This document shows, piece after piece, positions 32,768 to 42,346 of a DNA stretch of 64,000 bases; position 1 is the first letter of the stretch, and every line of letters starts with the position of its first letter. Location: positions 370,692 through 434,691 of the forward strand of contig NZ_FOMT01000006.1 of assembly GCF_900112695.1 (NCBI RefSeq), given 5' to 3'. The notes beneath the pieces are model-generated. The model ran no database searches. It was not told the DNA's origin and saw only the letters and a list, made by a program, of their open reading frames with translations. This stretch comes from Paenibacillus catalpae (GTDB lineage: Bacteria > Bacillota > Bacilli > Paenibacillales > Paenibacillaceae). The position numbers were made by a program, and so were the translations under genes.

Positions 32768-33244
32768 ATGGTTATAGACAACGAAATGCTGGGGCAAATC
32801 ATTCGGCGATATGAAGGGGCTCATTTCACCGTAGAACGCAGGCTGGCTGCGATGTTCCGCGATTTGATGCCGGAGGAGCTGACGTTTGATCAGTCCTCAA
32901 CGCTGCGTTATTTGCGGACGGTGGGGGTATGCACGTCCACGGAGCTTGCGGATACGTTCTGCGTGGGCAAAAGCTCGATTACCGCCATTATTACGCGGTT
33001 ATTCGATAAGCAGCTGCTGGAGAGGCTTCCCGACGAGAAGGACCGCAGGGTCACGCTGCTTCGGCTGACCGAAGAAGGTGAACGAATGGCTGATGCGGTG
33101 GAACGCAAAATCCAGGAGTTGATTGCAAAGTACCTGCAGCATTTTGATGAGGAGGAAGCACTCGCGTTTATTGAGACTTATGAGAAGCTGGCCATGGTTA
33201 TGTCACAACCGCCGGGAGATGGAGAGGAGTTAGAGAAAAAATGA
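32768..33244 (+). CDS. MarR-family regulator of the MMPL exporter operon
   Basis: A 158-residue winged-helix repressor. The recognition region (STELADTFCVGKSSITAIITRL) and wing DEKDRRVTLLRLTEEG are typical of MarR. Start ATG 32768 follows GAGGAA at good spacing; the in-frame upstream codons lie inside the operator. It overlaps the next start by four bases (ATGA), so it is co-translated with the transporter it probably controls. Confidence 0.88.
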   Translation: MVIDNEMLGQIIRRYEGAHFTVERRLAAMFRDLMPEELTFDQSSTLRYLRTVGVCTSTELADTFCVGKSSITAIITRLFDKQLLERLPDEKDRRVTLLRLTEEGERMADAVERKIQELIAKYLQHFDEEEALAFIETYEKLAMVMSQPPGDGEELEKK

Positions 33245-36200
33245 AGACGGTAATCAAAGCAAGATGGATTCTTCTTGTTGTCTGGATTGCTGCAATGGTT
33301 GGATTGATGCTGAGCGCACCCAATATGCAGGAGCTTGTCCGGGAGAAAGGGCAGGTTAACGTGCCTGACGGCTATTCCTCCACTATCGCTTCAGACATGG
33401 TGAAGGAGATTGGCACGAAGGACTCCGGGGGCGGGGGCGCCTCCACCGTGCTGGTGTTTCACAAGGACGGCGGCTTATCGGATGACGATCTGGCGAGTGT
33501 ACAAAGCGGTATCAACAAGCTGAAGGAAGACAAGGGTGAGCTGCGCATTACTTCTCTGACGACGCATTTCGATACTCCGGAGCTGGCAAAGCAGATGGTC
33601 TCGCAGGACGGCTCTACTGTGCTGGCGCTCGTTAACGTGAATCTGGATGGAGCGGAGCTGGCTGAAGTCCGCGGTCACTTGTATGACGCGCTCAAAGACG
33701 TAAAGATTGAGCATTATTACACAGGCAACTGGCTTATCTCGGAGGACGTTGTAACGAGTTCCCAGGAAGGGCTGAAGAAAACCGAATTTATTACAGTAGG
33801 CTTTATCCTTATTATCCTGTTCGTTGTGTTCCGTTCGGCGGTGGCGCCAATCGTACCGCTTCTGACGGTAGGCTTTACTTATATGGTGACGCAGTCCGTT
33901 GTCGCTTTTCTGGTCAAATATATGGATTTCCCGTTGTCCAATTTTACGCAAATATTCCTCGTTGCCGTATTGTTCGGGATCGGTACGGACTATTGTATTC
34001 TGTTGATCAGCAGATTCAAGGAAGAGCTGTCGCACCGCGGCGGCAATATTCCGGAGTCTATCGTGGCTACTTACAAAACAGCAGGCAGAACGGTCCTGTT
34101 CTCGGGCCTTGCTGTTCTGGTCGGCTTCGCATCGATTGGGTTCTCGACCTTTATTCTGTACCGTTCGGCAGTCGCGGTAGCCGTCGGAATTGCGGTACTG
34201 CTGCTGGCGCTGTTCACGATTGTGCCGTTCTTCATGGCGGTGCTTGGTCCAAAGCTGTTCTGGCCTTCAAAGGGTTCGCTAGAACATAAGCCAAGCGGCT
34301 TGTGGGGGGCAGTCGGCCGCTTCTCGTTGAAACGTCCGCTTTGGGCGCTGGTTATTTTGGCGGTGCTGATCGTACCCTTCCTGACCGTTTACAAAGGCTC
34401 GCTGTCGTTCAATTCGCTCGACGAGATTGGCGACAAATACGATTCGGTAAAAGCATTCAACATTATCGCGGACGGCTTTGGGCCCGGCGAATCGCTCCCG
34501 ACTACGGTTGTTGTGAAGTCGGATGAACCGATGGATACATCGGACGGCCTGGCGGCACTTGAGCAGATCAGCCGTGAGCTTGGCAAGGTTGACGGCGTTA
34601 AAATCGTCCGCAGCGCAACGCGCCCAACCGGCGAAGCGATGGATGATTTTCTCGTCTCCGATCAGGTGGGAACGCTGGAGGACGGTCTTGGCCAAAGCGG
34701 TGACGGATTAGGCCAAATCGGCTCCGGATTATCCGAGGCCAGCTCCGAGCTGAGCAAGAACGGTCCAAAGCTGAATGACGCGGCTGCCGGCGCAGGCAAG
34801 CTGGTGGATGGCACCAATGCGCTGAAGAGCGGTATTGATCAGCTGGGTACGGGTCTGAAGCAGATTGAGCGCGGTCTGCAGGACGGCTCTGCCGGAGCGA
34901 AGGAATTAACAGCCGGGCTTAAGCAAGCCCAAGCAAGCGCGGATCAGCTTGCGGCGGCAAGCCGGGATCTGCTGGGAGGTTATCGGCAGGCTGGAGCGGG
35001 TTTAACGCAGCTGGCGCAGGCTTATCAGTCGGTTGCAACGGAACAGGCGAAGCTTGCAGACGGTCTGTTGAGCCTGGAGCAAGGCATCTCGGGTCTTACC
35101 GCAGCGCATCCGGAGCTCGCTGATGATGCGGCTTATCAGCAGGCGTTAAGCTCGGTGAAGCAGCTTGGTCAGGATGCATCCGGCATCAGCGAACAGCTGG
35201 CCCAGCTGAATATGCAGCTGACGGGCGTAAGTGGAGGGCTGGAGCAGGCGAACGCCGGCTACAAGCAAGCGGCGCACGGCCAAGCAGCTCTTGCGGCAGG
35301 TCTTGCCAAGCTGGCAGACGGTATGGCCAATCTGCAAAAAGGGATTGAGCAGGCGGCTAACGGCCAAGGCCAGATTGTATCGAAGCTGCCCGGTGTAACG
35401 CAAGGTTTGGATCAGCTCTCCAGCGGACAAAAGGAGCTGCAGTCCGGCTTCGCCGAGCTGAACAGCCAGCTGGGTCAGCTGACGGACGGACTTGATCAAA
35501 GCGTCGACGGCTTGGCGCAGGTGACGGACGGTTTGTCTTCCGCAAAAGGATATCTGAATGAGCTTTCCTCTTCGCCAAACAAACAGATAACCGGATGGTT
35601 CATCCCGGATGATGCGATTGGCAATGACGAGTTTCAGCAGGCGCTGAACGTGTATATGTCCGAAGACCGCAAATCGGTGAAGTTTGATGTTGTCTTCAAC
35701 GGCAACCCCTATGAAGAAGAGACGATGACGCAGATTGACGATCTGGAAGCGGCAGTCGAGCGCGGCGTGCAGGGCACGGCTTTTGACGGGCGCGTCACGT
35801 ATGCGGTTGGAGGCGTGACCAGTATGAATCATGATTTGAGCAATATTTCGAATGCGGATTATTCCCGCACCGTGATGCTCATGATCATCGGCATTTCGAT
35901 TATTCTGATTATCCTGTTCCGCTCCATTATTATGCCGCTGTATATGATCGCTTCGCTTCTTGTGACGTTCTATACGTCAATGGCGATTACGGAAGTAATC
36001 TTTGTTCGAATGCTTGGCCACACCGGCATCAGCTGGGCGGTTCCGTTCTTTGGCTTCGTGATGCTCGTGGCGCTTGGTATCGACTACAGTATCTTCCTTA
36101 TGGACCGCTTCAAGGAGTACCGCGATGAGATGTCTCCTACGGAGGCGATTCTTGCGGCGATGAAAAACATGGGCACGGTTATCATGTCGGCGGCCCTTAT

Positions 36201-36429
36201 ACTGGGCGGTACATTTGCGGCGATGCTTCCTTCGGGCGTAATGTCGCTGCTGCAGATTGCTACCATCGTGCTGTGCGGATTGTTCCTGTATGCGCTTGTT
36301 ATGCTGCCGCTGTTCATTCCGGTCATGGTGCGGGTATTCGGCAAAGCGAATTACTGGCCGTTTATGAAAGAGGATGGCGAATACGTGCCGGCAGGACGTG
36401 AAGTTCGAACGCATTCCAACGAGCAGTAA
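33241..36429 (+). CDS. MMPL/RND-family exporter with long central coiled region
   Basis: A 1062-residue YdfJ-like transporter. It has two MMPL membrane halves (segments at about 180-370 and 880-1040), each with the family Asp/Tyr membrane motif (FGIGTDYCILLISRFKEEL and VALGIDYSIFLMDRFKEY). Between TM7 and the second half lies an extracytoplasmic Ala/Gly/Gln-rich region of about 300 residues (about 475-780), full of repeated L-x-x-G-L/Q-L heptads, as in YhgE/Pip-type proteins. This region may form a long helical stalk spanning the wall. It probably exports lipids or drugs and is regulated by the adjacent MarR. The terminator at 36447 ends the operon. Confidence 0.9.
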   Translation: MKTVIKARWILLVVWIAAMVGLMLSAPNMQELVREKGQVNVPDGYSSTIASDMVKEIGTKDSGGGGASTVLVFHKDGGLSDDDLASVQSGINKLKEDKGELRITSLTTHFDTPELAKQMVSQDGSTVLALVNVNLDGAELAEVRGHLYDALKDVKIEHYYTGNWLISEDVVTSSQEGLKKTEFITVGFILIILFVVFRSAVAPIVPLLTVGFTYMVTQSVVAFLVKYMDFPLSNFTQIFLVAVLFGIGTDYCILLISRFKEELSHRGGNIPESIVATYKTAGRTVLFSGLAVLVGFASIGFSTFILYRSAVAVAVGIAVLLLALFTIVPFFMAVLGPKLFWPSKGSLEHKPSGLWGAVGRFSLKRPLWALVILAVLIVPFLTVYKGSLSFNSLDEIGDKYDSVKAFNIIADGFGPGESLPTTVVVKSDEPMDTSDGLAALEQISRELGKVDGVKIVRSATRPTGEAMDDFLVSDQVGTLEDGLGQSGDGLGQIGSGLSEASSELSKNGPKLNDAAAGAGKLVDGTNALKSGIDQLGTGLKQIERGLQDGSAGAKELTAGLKQAQASADQLAAASRDLLGGYRQAGAGLTQLAQAYQSVATEQAKLADGLLSLEQGISGLTAAHPELADDAAYQQALSSVKQLGQDASGISEQLAQLNMQLTGVSGGLEQANAGYKQAAHGQAALAAGLAKLADGMANLQKGIEQAANGQGQIVSKLPGVTQGLDQLSSGQKELQSGFAELNSQLGQLTDGLDQSVDGLAQVTDGLSSAKGYLNELSSSPNKQITGWFIPDDAIGNDEFQQALNVYMSEDRKSVKFDVVFNGNPYEEETMTQIDDLEAAVERGVQGTAFDGRVTYAVGGVTSMNHDLSNISNADYSRTVMLMIIGISIILIILFRSIIMPLYMIASLLVTFYTSMAITEVIFVRMLGHTGISWAVPFFGFVMLVALGIDYSIFLMDRFKEYRDEMSPTEAILAAMKNMGTVIMSAALILGGTFAAMLPSGVMSLLQIATIVLCGLFLYALVMLPLFIPVMVRVFGKANYWPFMKEDGEYVPAGREVRTHSNEQ

Positions 36430-36446
36430 GAAATGGATGTAAATGT

Positions 36447-36485
36447 AAAAAGCGGCTGTGCGTAACTTAAGCACAGCCGCTTTTG
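36447..36485 (+). terminator. Terminator of the marR-mmpL operon
   Basis: AAAAGCGGCTGTGC (36447-36461 region) pairs with GCACAGCCGCTTTT (36471-36484). Confidence 0.85.
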
Positions 36486-36618
36486 TTAGTTTGTACGGCA
36501 ATAGTCAGCCGTCTGGCCAGCTTTGCCTGCGCTGCCTTGAAACTCAGGCGAGTGTATGGGATAGCTGTACATTGGAGATTGTCCAACTTACACTTTCCTG
36601 TCTGTCCCTTGATGCTGT

Positions 36619-36639
36619 CTACGTTGGATTTTATCCAGC
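36619..36639. repeat. Fifth CTACGTTGGAT palindrome
   Basis: CTACGTTGGATTTTATCCAGC, the same family as the cluster at 18593-18782. It lies 26 bp after the stop of the second chromate transporter gene. Confidence 0.65.
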
Positions 36640-36664
36640 TGACTTCAGGGATAGCTCCATTCTG

Positions 36665-37201
36665 CTAGATATTCGCCAGCACCGTGCCGCCGTAAACAAA
36701 GGCGATGCAGATGACGATGGCGGGATGAATTTTCTTCCGTTCCATCAGCCAGTAGGCAGCAGCAGCGATGCCAAGCGTCTGCCACAGGTTGGTGGAATGA
36801 ATCGACGTATCCACCATCTGCCAGGTGAGCAGCACCATCATGATTGCTACAACCGGCTGTACAAGCAGCGTCATTCCTTTCACAATCGGGGATTGGCGGT
36901 GCTTCTGGAGCAGCTTCAGCAGGAAGATGAGGGCAACGGCCGAAGGTATAACCGTTGCTGCTAATGCAAGAACCATACCGGGCAAGCCGAATATGTCGTA
37001 GCCGACGAAGGCGGCGATTTTCGTTGCGATCGGTCCGGGGAGAGCGTTACCCAGCGCAAGGATATTGGAAAACTCGGCGTCGTTCGTCCAGCCGTAATGC
37101 GTGACGATCTGATTGTACATCAGCGGGATAGAGGCGGGTCCGCCGCCGTAACCAAGCACGTTGGCGACAAAGAAGCCGATGATGAGGTCGAGCCAGTCCA
37201 T
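36665..37201 (-). CDS. Chromate transporter family protein, second half
   Basis: A 178-residue CHR-family membrane protein (short, single-domain type) with the conserved VLGYGGGPASIPLMYNQ start and ALGNALPGPIATKIAAFVGY motif. Short CHR proteins work as pairs with opposite orientation, equal to one long ChrA. Its start overlaps the stop of the first half by one base (TAATG). Chromate export is the family label; the natural substrate may be another oxyanion. Compare ywrA/ywrB of Bacillus. Confidence 0.9.
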   Translation of the reverse strand: MDWLDLIIGFFVANVLGYGGGPASIPLMYNQIVTHYGWTNDAEFSNILALGNALPGPIATKIAAFVGYDIFGLPGMVLALAATVIPSAVALIFLLKLLQKHRQSPIVKGMTLLVQPVVAIMMVLLTWQMVDTSIHSTNLWQTLGIAAAAYWLMERKKIHPAIVICIAFVYGGTVLANI

Positions 37202-37863
37202 TACTCTCCGCCTCCTTCAGAGCGTACGCGCCGTTTGTTTTTCCACTTGGCGACCCAGCCTGCTGCTTTGAAATGCACAGCGCCATATGCAAGAAAGGAG
37301 ACAATGACGATGGCATCCTGAATATTAATAATTTGCAGGAGGAGAAAGGCAACGGCAAACATGGCAAACCCCATCCATTTGCCAAGCCCTTTGACCGCGC
37401 GGTTCGCAAATTCATAGGCCATAACGCCAAGCATAACGGCGATGACCGGAATAACGGCGGCGATCATCCCTTGAATGACAGCTGAGCCGCTCAAATATTG
37501 CACGGCCGACAGCAGGGCGATCATCGCGATAGCCGAAGGCAGAATGTGCGAGAGGACGGAGACGACAGCGCCAAGCCAGCCTTTGCGGCGGTAGCCGAGG
37601 TAAGCAGCCATCTTTGTTGCAATCGGTCCCGGAAGGGCATTGGCAAGCGCGAGAATTTCGGCGAATTCATCGTCTTCGATCCAATGATACCGGGTAACCG
37701 CTTCATAGCGGATAAGCGGAATAACGGACGGTCCGCCGCCATAGCCTAATACACCGGTTTTGAGCATCGCCCATACGATTTGCCCGTAATCATTCAAGCC
37801 GGATGGCCGGCCGGTCTGCGGCGGCGGAGCTCCCGGCTCCAGCTTGGTCGTTGTTGTTTCCAT
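37201..37863 (-). CDS. Chromate transporter family protein, first half
   Basis: A 220-residue short CHR protein. After a ~25-residue hydrophilic start it has VLGYGGGPSVIPLIRYE and ALANALPGPIATKMAAYLGY, then about five membrane segments. It lies 2 nt after the Lrp-type regulator gene and overlaps the second half, giving a three-gene operon lrp-chr-chr like ywrC-ywrB-ywrA. The tandem halves presumably form a heterodimer. Confidence 0.9.
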   Translation of the reverse strand: METTTTKLEPGAPPPQTGRPSGLNDYGQIVWAMLKTGVLGYGGGPSVIPLIRYEAVTRYHWIEDDEFAEILALANALPGPIATKMAAYLGYRRKGWLGAVVSVLSHILPSAIAMIALLSAVQYLSGSAVIQGMIAAVIPVIAVMLGVMAYEFANRAVKGLGKWMGFAMFAVAFLLLQIINIQDAIVIVSFLAYGAVHFKAAGWVAKWKNKRRVRSEGGGE

Positions 37864-37865
37864 CG

Positions 37866-38348
37866 TTACAGCCTCATTCCCATCCGACTTTTGTATCGGT
37901 TAATCAGCACCTGGCAGTCGACCCCCATAATACCGGGCAGCGGATACAGCTTCTCCCGCATAAAGGCCTCCATCTCCTGATTGCTCGTGAACAAGCCGTG
38001 CATATGCAGCTTGCTTGGTCCTGTCATATGATACAGGCTGGTGACAACCGGCTCATCGGCTAAGCGGTCCGCGACTTCGTGGAGATACTTCGGTTCTACC
38101 TCCACGTTGAAAAATGCGCTGACCGTAATGCCGATCTTTTCCGGATTAATAACAGCGGTAAACCGTTCAATGACGCCTTCTTCCATCAGCGCATTGATGC
38201 GTGCCTGTGTGGCAACGCGGGATAAGCCGATATCTTTGGCTAGATCCGTGTAAGATATTCTGCCATTCTGATGCAGGGCAGAAATGATTTTACGATCAAT
38301 TTCATCGATCTGAACGTTTTCAATGGGATTGGAAGTGCGATGCTGCAT
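37866..38348 (-). CDS. Lrp/AsnC-family regulator of the chromate transporter operon
   Basis: A 160-residue regulator. The N-terminal HTH (about 15-65: DEIDRKIISALHQNGRISY, then LSRVATQARINALMEEGVI) is followed by an AsnC-type ligand domain (about 75-150). It is the promoter-proximal gene of the operon, like YwrC, and probably controls the two CHR genes and itself. SD AAAGGAG precedes ATG 38348. Confidence 0.9.
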   Translation of the reverse strand: MQHRTSNPIENVQIDEIDRKIISALHQNGRISYTDLAKDIGLSRVATQARINALMEEGVIERFTAVINPEKIGITVSAFFNVEVEPKYLHEVADRLADEPVVTSLYHMTGPSKLHMHGLFTSNQEMEAFMREKLYPLPGIMGVDCQVLINRYKSRMGMRL

Positions 38349-38484
38349 CTTTAGTGTAGCTCCTTTCGGTGAACGAGTATATGCAAAAGGTATGTAAAAG
38401 ACAAAGATTCATTACTATATGCATAAATATATAACCATTTTTGTTCATCATCAACAAAAATTACAGAAGTGGCCTTCGTATCCG

Positions 38485-38513
38485 TTGCCGGGTAAGGGGA
38501 GCCGTGTTATTTT
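38485..38513 (+). promoter_or_regulatory. Candidate promoter of the gamma-glutamyltransferase operon
   Basis: TTGCCG (38485-38490), 17-bp spacer, TATTTT (38508-38513), about 55 bp before the start codon. Only a moderate match. Confidence 0.35.
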
Positions 38514-38567
38514 TAACATAGAAGATTAAATGATGTTAGTAAACCTGACTTACGAGGTGGCATGGGG

Positions 38568-40148
38568 ATGGAGAAGCCGGTAACAGGAACAAAAGCGATG
38601 GTAGTTAGTCCGCATCATTTGGCAACATCGGCGGGTGCACGTGTCTTGGAGCGGGGTGGCAATGCGTTTGATGCGGCGATCGCAATCAGCGCCTGTCTGG
38701 CGGTTGTTTATCCGCATATGACGGGGGTTGGGGGCGATTCGTTCTTCCTTTCCTATCACGCTTCGGACCGGGAGGTGCGGGCTTATAATGCAAGCGGCCG
38801 GTCTGGCAGCGGGGCTGCGAGAGAAGTCTTTGCCGATGTGGAGGCTATCCCGACCAGAGGGCCGAGGAGCGCCATTACCGTACCCGGCATGGTGGACGGC
38901 TGGTATGCGGTGCAGAACCGGTACGGCCGTTTAACGTTCGCGGAGGTGCTGGAGCCAGCGATGACGTACGCTGCGGAAGGCTTCCCGATGTCACCGGATC
39001 AACATGAACATACCAGGCAGCATGCCGATATGCTTAGAGAGTATCCGACAACGGCCGATATTTATATACCGGGAGGACAGATTGTACCGGCGGGAGAGCG
39101 GTTTATCCAGCCGCAGCTAGCGGCTACTTTAAGGAAGCTGGCGGAAGAGGGAAGGGATGGCTTCTACCTTGGAGAAGTGGCAGCTGAGATTGTCCGCTTC
39201 CTGCACGCAGAAGGCGGTCTGCTGACGGAGGAGGATTTCGCAGCACATAGCGGTGAGTGGGTGGAGCCGATCCGCGGTTCCTACCGGGGTTACGATCTTT
39301 ACCAGGCGCCGCCGAATTCGCAAGGGTTCACCGGTATTATGGCGCTGCAGATTCTCGAGCAGTTCGATCTCGCGGCGATGGAGCATGGCTCCTACGAGTA
39401 TTATCATGTATTGACGGAAGCGCTGAAGCTGAGCTTCCGTGACCGCAACCGGTATTTGACGGATCCGGCCTTCTCGGCTGTTCCGCTTGACCGGCTGCTG
39501 AGCAAGGAATATGCGGCAGAGCTGGCGGCATTAATTAATCGTGATGCAGCCGTGGACATCAACAGCCAGCCTGTCGGGAGCGATACGGCTTATGCGGCGG
39601 TTGTGGATAAGGACGGCAATGCGGTTTCTTTTATACAAAGCTTGTATTTCGAATTTGGCTCTGGTGTTGTGGCGGGGGATACGGGGGTACTGCTGCAAAA
39701 CCGCGGATCCTTCTTCTCGCTCGATCCTAATCATATTAACCGGCTGGAACCCCGGAAAAGGACCTTCCATACGCTTATGCCGGCGATGGCCTGCCTGAAC
39801 GGAAAGCCAAGCTTTCTATACGGTACGCAAGGCGGGGAAGGGCAGCCGCAGACCCAAACGCTGATGCTGACCCGGATGATTGACTTCGGCATGAACCCGC
39901 AGCAAGCCGTCAGCGAGCCGCGCTTTGTATGGGGCCGCACTTGGGGAGCGCCAACGCAGGAGCTGAAGCTGGAGGGACGGATTGCCGATGAGGCAGTGGA
40001 TAAACTGGCGGCTGCCGGACATCTTGTCCGGAGGCTTCCTGACTATGATGGCGTGATGGGGCATGCACATGCTATTGCAATAAGCAAGGACGGTTTATTA
40101 AGCGGCGGATCGGATCCGCGTTGTGACGGTTCGGCTATCGGCTGGTAG
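38568..40148 (+). CDS. Gamma-glutamyltransferase family protein
   Basis: A 526-residue Ntn-hydrolase of the GGT/YwrD type. The self-cleavage site is visible as SDTAYAAVVDKDGNAVSFIQ (about residue 347), where Thr becomes the nucleophile of the small subunit. The large-subunit motif GGNAFDAAIAIS and a late GTQGGEGQPQTQ are also present. No signal peptide, so it acts in the cytosol, unlike secreted Ggt. It hydrolyses or transfers gamma-glutamyl groups. ATG 38568 is 7 nt after GAGGTGG; ATG 38562 is too close. First of three closely spaced genes (amidase, FAH) that look like a catabolic operon. Confidence 0.88.
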   Translation: MEKPVTGTKAMVVSPHHLATSAGARVLERGGNAFDAAIAISACLAVVYPHMTGVGGDSFFLSYHASDREVRAYNASGRSGSGAAREVFADVEAIPTRGPRSAITVPGMVDGWYAVQNRYGRLTFAEVLEPAMTYAAEGFPMSPDQHEHTRQHADMLREYPTTADIYIPGGQIVPAGERFIQPQLAATLRKLAEEGRDGFYLGEVAAEIVRFLHAEGGLLTEEDFAAHSGEWVEPIRGSYRGYDLYQAPPNSQGFTGIMALQILEQFDLAAMEHGSYEYYHVLTEALKLSFRDRNRYLTDPAFSAVPLDRLLSKEYAAELAALINRDAAVDINSQPVGSDTAYAAVVDKDGNAVSFIQSLYFEFGSGVVAGDTGVLLQNRGSFFSLDPNHINRLEPRKRTFHTLMPAMACLNGKPSFLYGTQGGEGQPQTQTLMLTRMIDFGMNPQQAVSEPRFVWGRTWGAPTQELKLEGRIADEAVDKLAAAGHLVRRLPDYDGVMGHAHAIAISKDGLLSGGSDPRCDGSAIGW

Positions 40149-40177
40149 GCCAAGACAAGAGAGGGAGGGATTATTCC

Positions 40178-41371
40178 ATGATCGATACGTACAACGCGTT
40201 TGTGCAGCCGGAGCTTGAGCTGCCGCCGGTTGGAGAGGGGCTGCTCAGCGGCCTGACATTTGCAGTGAAGGATGTATTCGCGATAAAAGGGTATACAAGC
40301 GGGGCCGGCAACCCGGATTGGCTGCGTACGCATTCGCCTTGGGAGAAGACGGCCTCCTCTATAAGAAAGCTGCTGGCATCGGGAGCCCGCTTGACCGGCA
40401 TAACTCACACCGATGAATTAATGTATAGCATTAACGGTCAGAACGATCATTACGGCACGCCGATTAATCCCAAAGCCCCCGACCGGATACCGGGCGGCTC
40501 GTCCAGCGGCTCGGCGGTTGCCGTTGCAGCCGGGGCTGTCGATTTTGCCCTCGGGACGGATACGGGAGGTTCGGTCCGGGTACCTGCCGCTTACTGCGGT
40601 ATATATGGATTCCGCCCATCGCATAACATTGTGCCGATTGACGGGGTCATTCCGCTGGCCCCCGCTTATGATACGATCGGTTGGATGGCGCGGGATATCG
40701 CCTTGCTCAGCAAGGTAGGCGAGGTCTTGTTAGCCGGTGCCTCCGATGACGTGACGCCCCGGGGCTTCCGCAGGCTGATCTTTGCCGAGGAAGCATGGGA
40801 GAAGGCGGAGGCTTCCTGCCGCGGCAGTCTGGAAAGCAGCTGTATACAGCTCTTGCAGACCGAAGGGCTTAAGCAGGAATGGCGCTCGATCGCGCCGGAA
40901 AGCCTGGAAGTGTGGAGCCATGCGTTCCGGACGACGCAGGGACGGGAGATCTGGCAGACGCATAGCGAGTGGATCGTTCGGGAGAAGCCGGTGTTTGGCG
41001 AAAGCATTGGAGCGAGATTTGCTTCAGCAAGTACGATAACCGATGAGGAGGTCGAGAGGGATGGGGCATTGCGCCGCGTCATCCGTAATCGGCTGCATGA
41101 GCTGCTTGGCGACGACGGCCTGCTCGTGATCCCGACGATACCGGGTGCCGCACCAAGCCGTGCCATTAACGGTACGGCTAATGAGGAACGCCGGTTCCGG
41201 ACGATGCAGCTGTCTTGCATCGCCGGTTTGTCCGGACTTCCTCAGGTGACGATTCCGGCGGGTGAGGTCGACGGAGCGCCAATCGGGTTATCCCTGATTG
41301 CTGGAACGAAGCAGGATTTGAAGCTGCTGCGCTGGGTGGAGCGGTTCGAGAAGGAGGCGGCAAAAGGGTGA
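40178..41371 (+). CDS. Amidase signature family enzyme
   Basis: A 397-residue amidase with the Ser-cisSer-Lys triad: Lys in FAVKDVF (about 31), cis-Ser and nucleophile Ser in GGSSSGSAVAVAAG and GTDTGGSVRVPAAYCG. It releases ammonia from an amide; the substrate is unknown. Shorter than typical (450-500), resembling AtzF-like and small plant-type amidases. Thirty nt after the GGT-like gene, and its stop overlaps the GTG start of the FAH gene, indicating coupled expression. Confidence 0.88.
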   Translation: MIDTYNAFVQPELELPPVGEGLLSGLTFAVKDVFAIKGYTSGAGNPDWLRTHSPWEKTASSIRKLLASGARLTGITHTDELMYSINGQNDHYGTPINPKAPDRIPGGSSSGSAVAVAAGAVDFALGTDTGGSVRVPAAYCGIYGFRPSHNIVPIDGVIPLAPAYDTIGWMARDIALLSKVGEVLLAGASDDVTPRGFRRLIFAEEAWEKAEASCRGSLESSCIQLLQTEGLKQEWRSIAPESLEVWSHAFRTTQGREIWQTHSEWIVREKPVFGESIGARFASASTITDEEVERDGALRRVIRNRLHELLGDDGLLVIPTIPGAAPSRAINGTANEERRFRTMQLSCIAGLSGLPQVTIPAGEVDGAPIGLSLIAGTKQDLKLLRWVERFEKEAAKG

Positions 41372-42222
41372 AGCTGGCAACCATTGTACATGACGGTGTG
41401 GAGCAGGGCAGCATAGCCGTGCCCGAAGGTTACGTAACGCTGGCGGAGCTGAACCGCATCATAGGCGCGAGCTGGCGGACGGACGTGTTTGGACTGATTA
41501 CAAACGGTCAGCTGGAGGAACTAACGGCCTGGTATAACGCCGGCGGCCGGGAAAAGCTTGATGAGCTGCCCGTTATTCCGGTCTCGGAAGCGGGCTTTGC
41601 GCCGCTCTACCGCCATCCCCGCAAAATATGGGGAATCGGCATGAATTATACGGCTGATGCCGATGAGCTTGCCGCCCTTCGGGAGGAGGAGCCGGTCAGC
41701 TTTATGAAGCCGGACACAACGATTATCGGTAACGGCGAAGCCATTGTGCTGCCTCCGCAATCCCAGCGGGTAACCGCCGAAGCGGAGCTCGCTATTGTTA
41801 TCGGCCGGACATGCCGGAACGTAACGGAGGAAGCAGCGCCTGATGCGATCGCCGGTATGGCAGCGGCCATTGATACAACAGCGTCGGATATTCATGCGCG
41901 GCATATGCGGTATTTGACAAGAGCGAAGAGTTTCGATACGTTCTTTACCTTTGGTTCAGAGCTTATCACTCCGGATGAGGCAGGGGCGCTGTCGGAGCTC
42001 CATGTCGAGACCTGGCATAACGGCGGACTGGCACATGCGAGCAAGCTGGCGAATATGATTTTTCCGCCAGCCTATCTGATTGCCTTCCACTCTCAAGTAA
42101 TGACGCTTCTGCCGGGTGATGTGATCTTGACCGGAACGCCGGGTGCGGCCGTGATCCGGAGCGGTGATAGGATCGAGTGCCGCGTGAATGGCTTGTCACC
42201 GCTGCGGAACGAAGTGCGTTAA
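41368..42222 (+). CDS. Fumarylacetoacetate hydrolase-family protein
   Basis: A 284-residue FAH-superfamily enzyme. Metal-site acids are in TAEAELAIVIG, followed by ARHMRYLTRAKSFDTF and a C-terminal LPGDVILTGTPGA. The superfamily includes acylpyruvases, oxaloacetate decarboxylases and hydratases of C-C bond cleavage pathways. GTG 41368 overlaps the amidase stop by GTGA, with AAGGAGG 11 nt upstream. Probably processes the carbon skeleton left after deamidation; inferred. Confidence 0.85.
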   Translation: MKLATIVHDGVEQGSIAVPEGYVTLAELNRIIGASWRTDVFGLITNGQLEELTAWYNAGGREKLDELPVIPVSEAGFAPLYRHPRKIWGIGMNYTADADELAALREEEPVSFMKPDTTIIGNGEAIVLPPQSQRVTAEAELAIVIGRTCRNVTEEAAPDAIAGMAAAIDTTASDIHARHMRYLTRAKSFDTFFTFGSELITPDEAGALSELHVETWHNGGLAHASKLANMIFPPAYLIAFHSQVMTLLPGDVILTGTPGAAVIRSGDRIECRVNGLSPLRNEVR

Positions 42223-42224
42223 CC

Positions 42225-42254
42225 TTGCGTGCAACAAGTCCGGTTTAGTATGAT
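42225..42254 (+). promoter_or_regulatory. Candidate sigma-A promoter of the asparaginase gene
   Basis: TTGCGT (42225-42230), 18-bp spacer, TATGAT (42249-42254). The predicted start of transcription lies about 20 bp before the ATAC repeat. Confidence 0.5.
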
Positions 42255-42282
42255 TTATGGTGCATATGGGGACGAATGAATA

Positions 42283-42310
42283 ATACATACATACATACAT
42301 ACATACATAC
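42283..42310. repeat. Tetranucleotide microsatellite (ATAC)7 in the asparaginase 5' UTR
   Basis: Seven perfect ATAC units between the candidate promoter and the ribosome binding site, ending 36 bp before the start codon. Slipped-strand changes would alter UTR length. Confidence 0.9.
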
Positions 42311-42346
42311 CATATGCCAATTGCTGAAACGGAGAGGGATGTACAG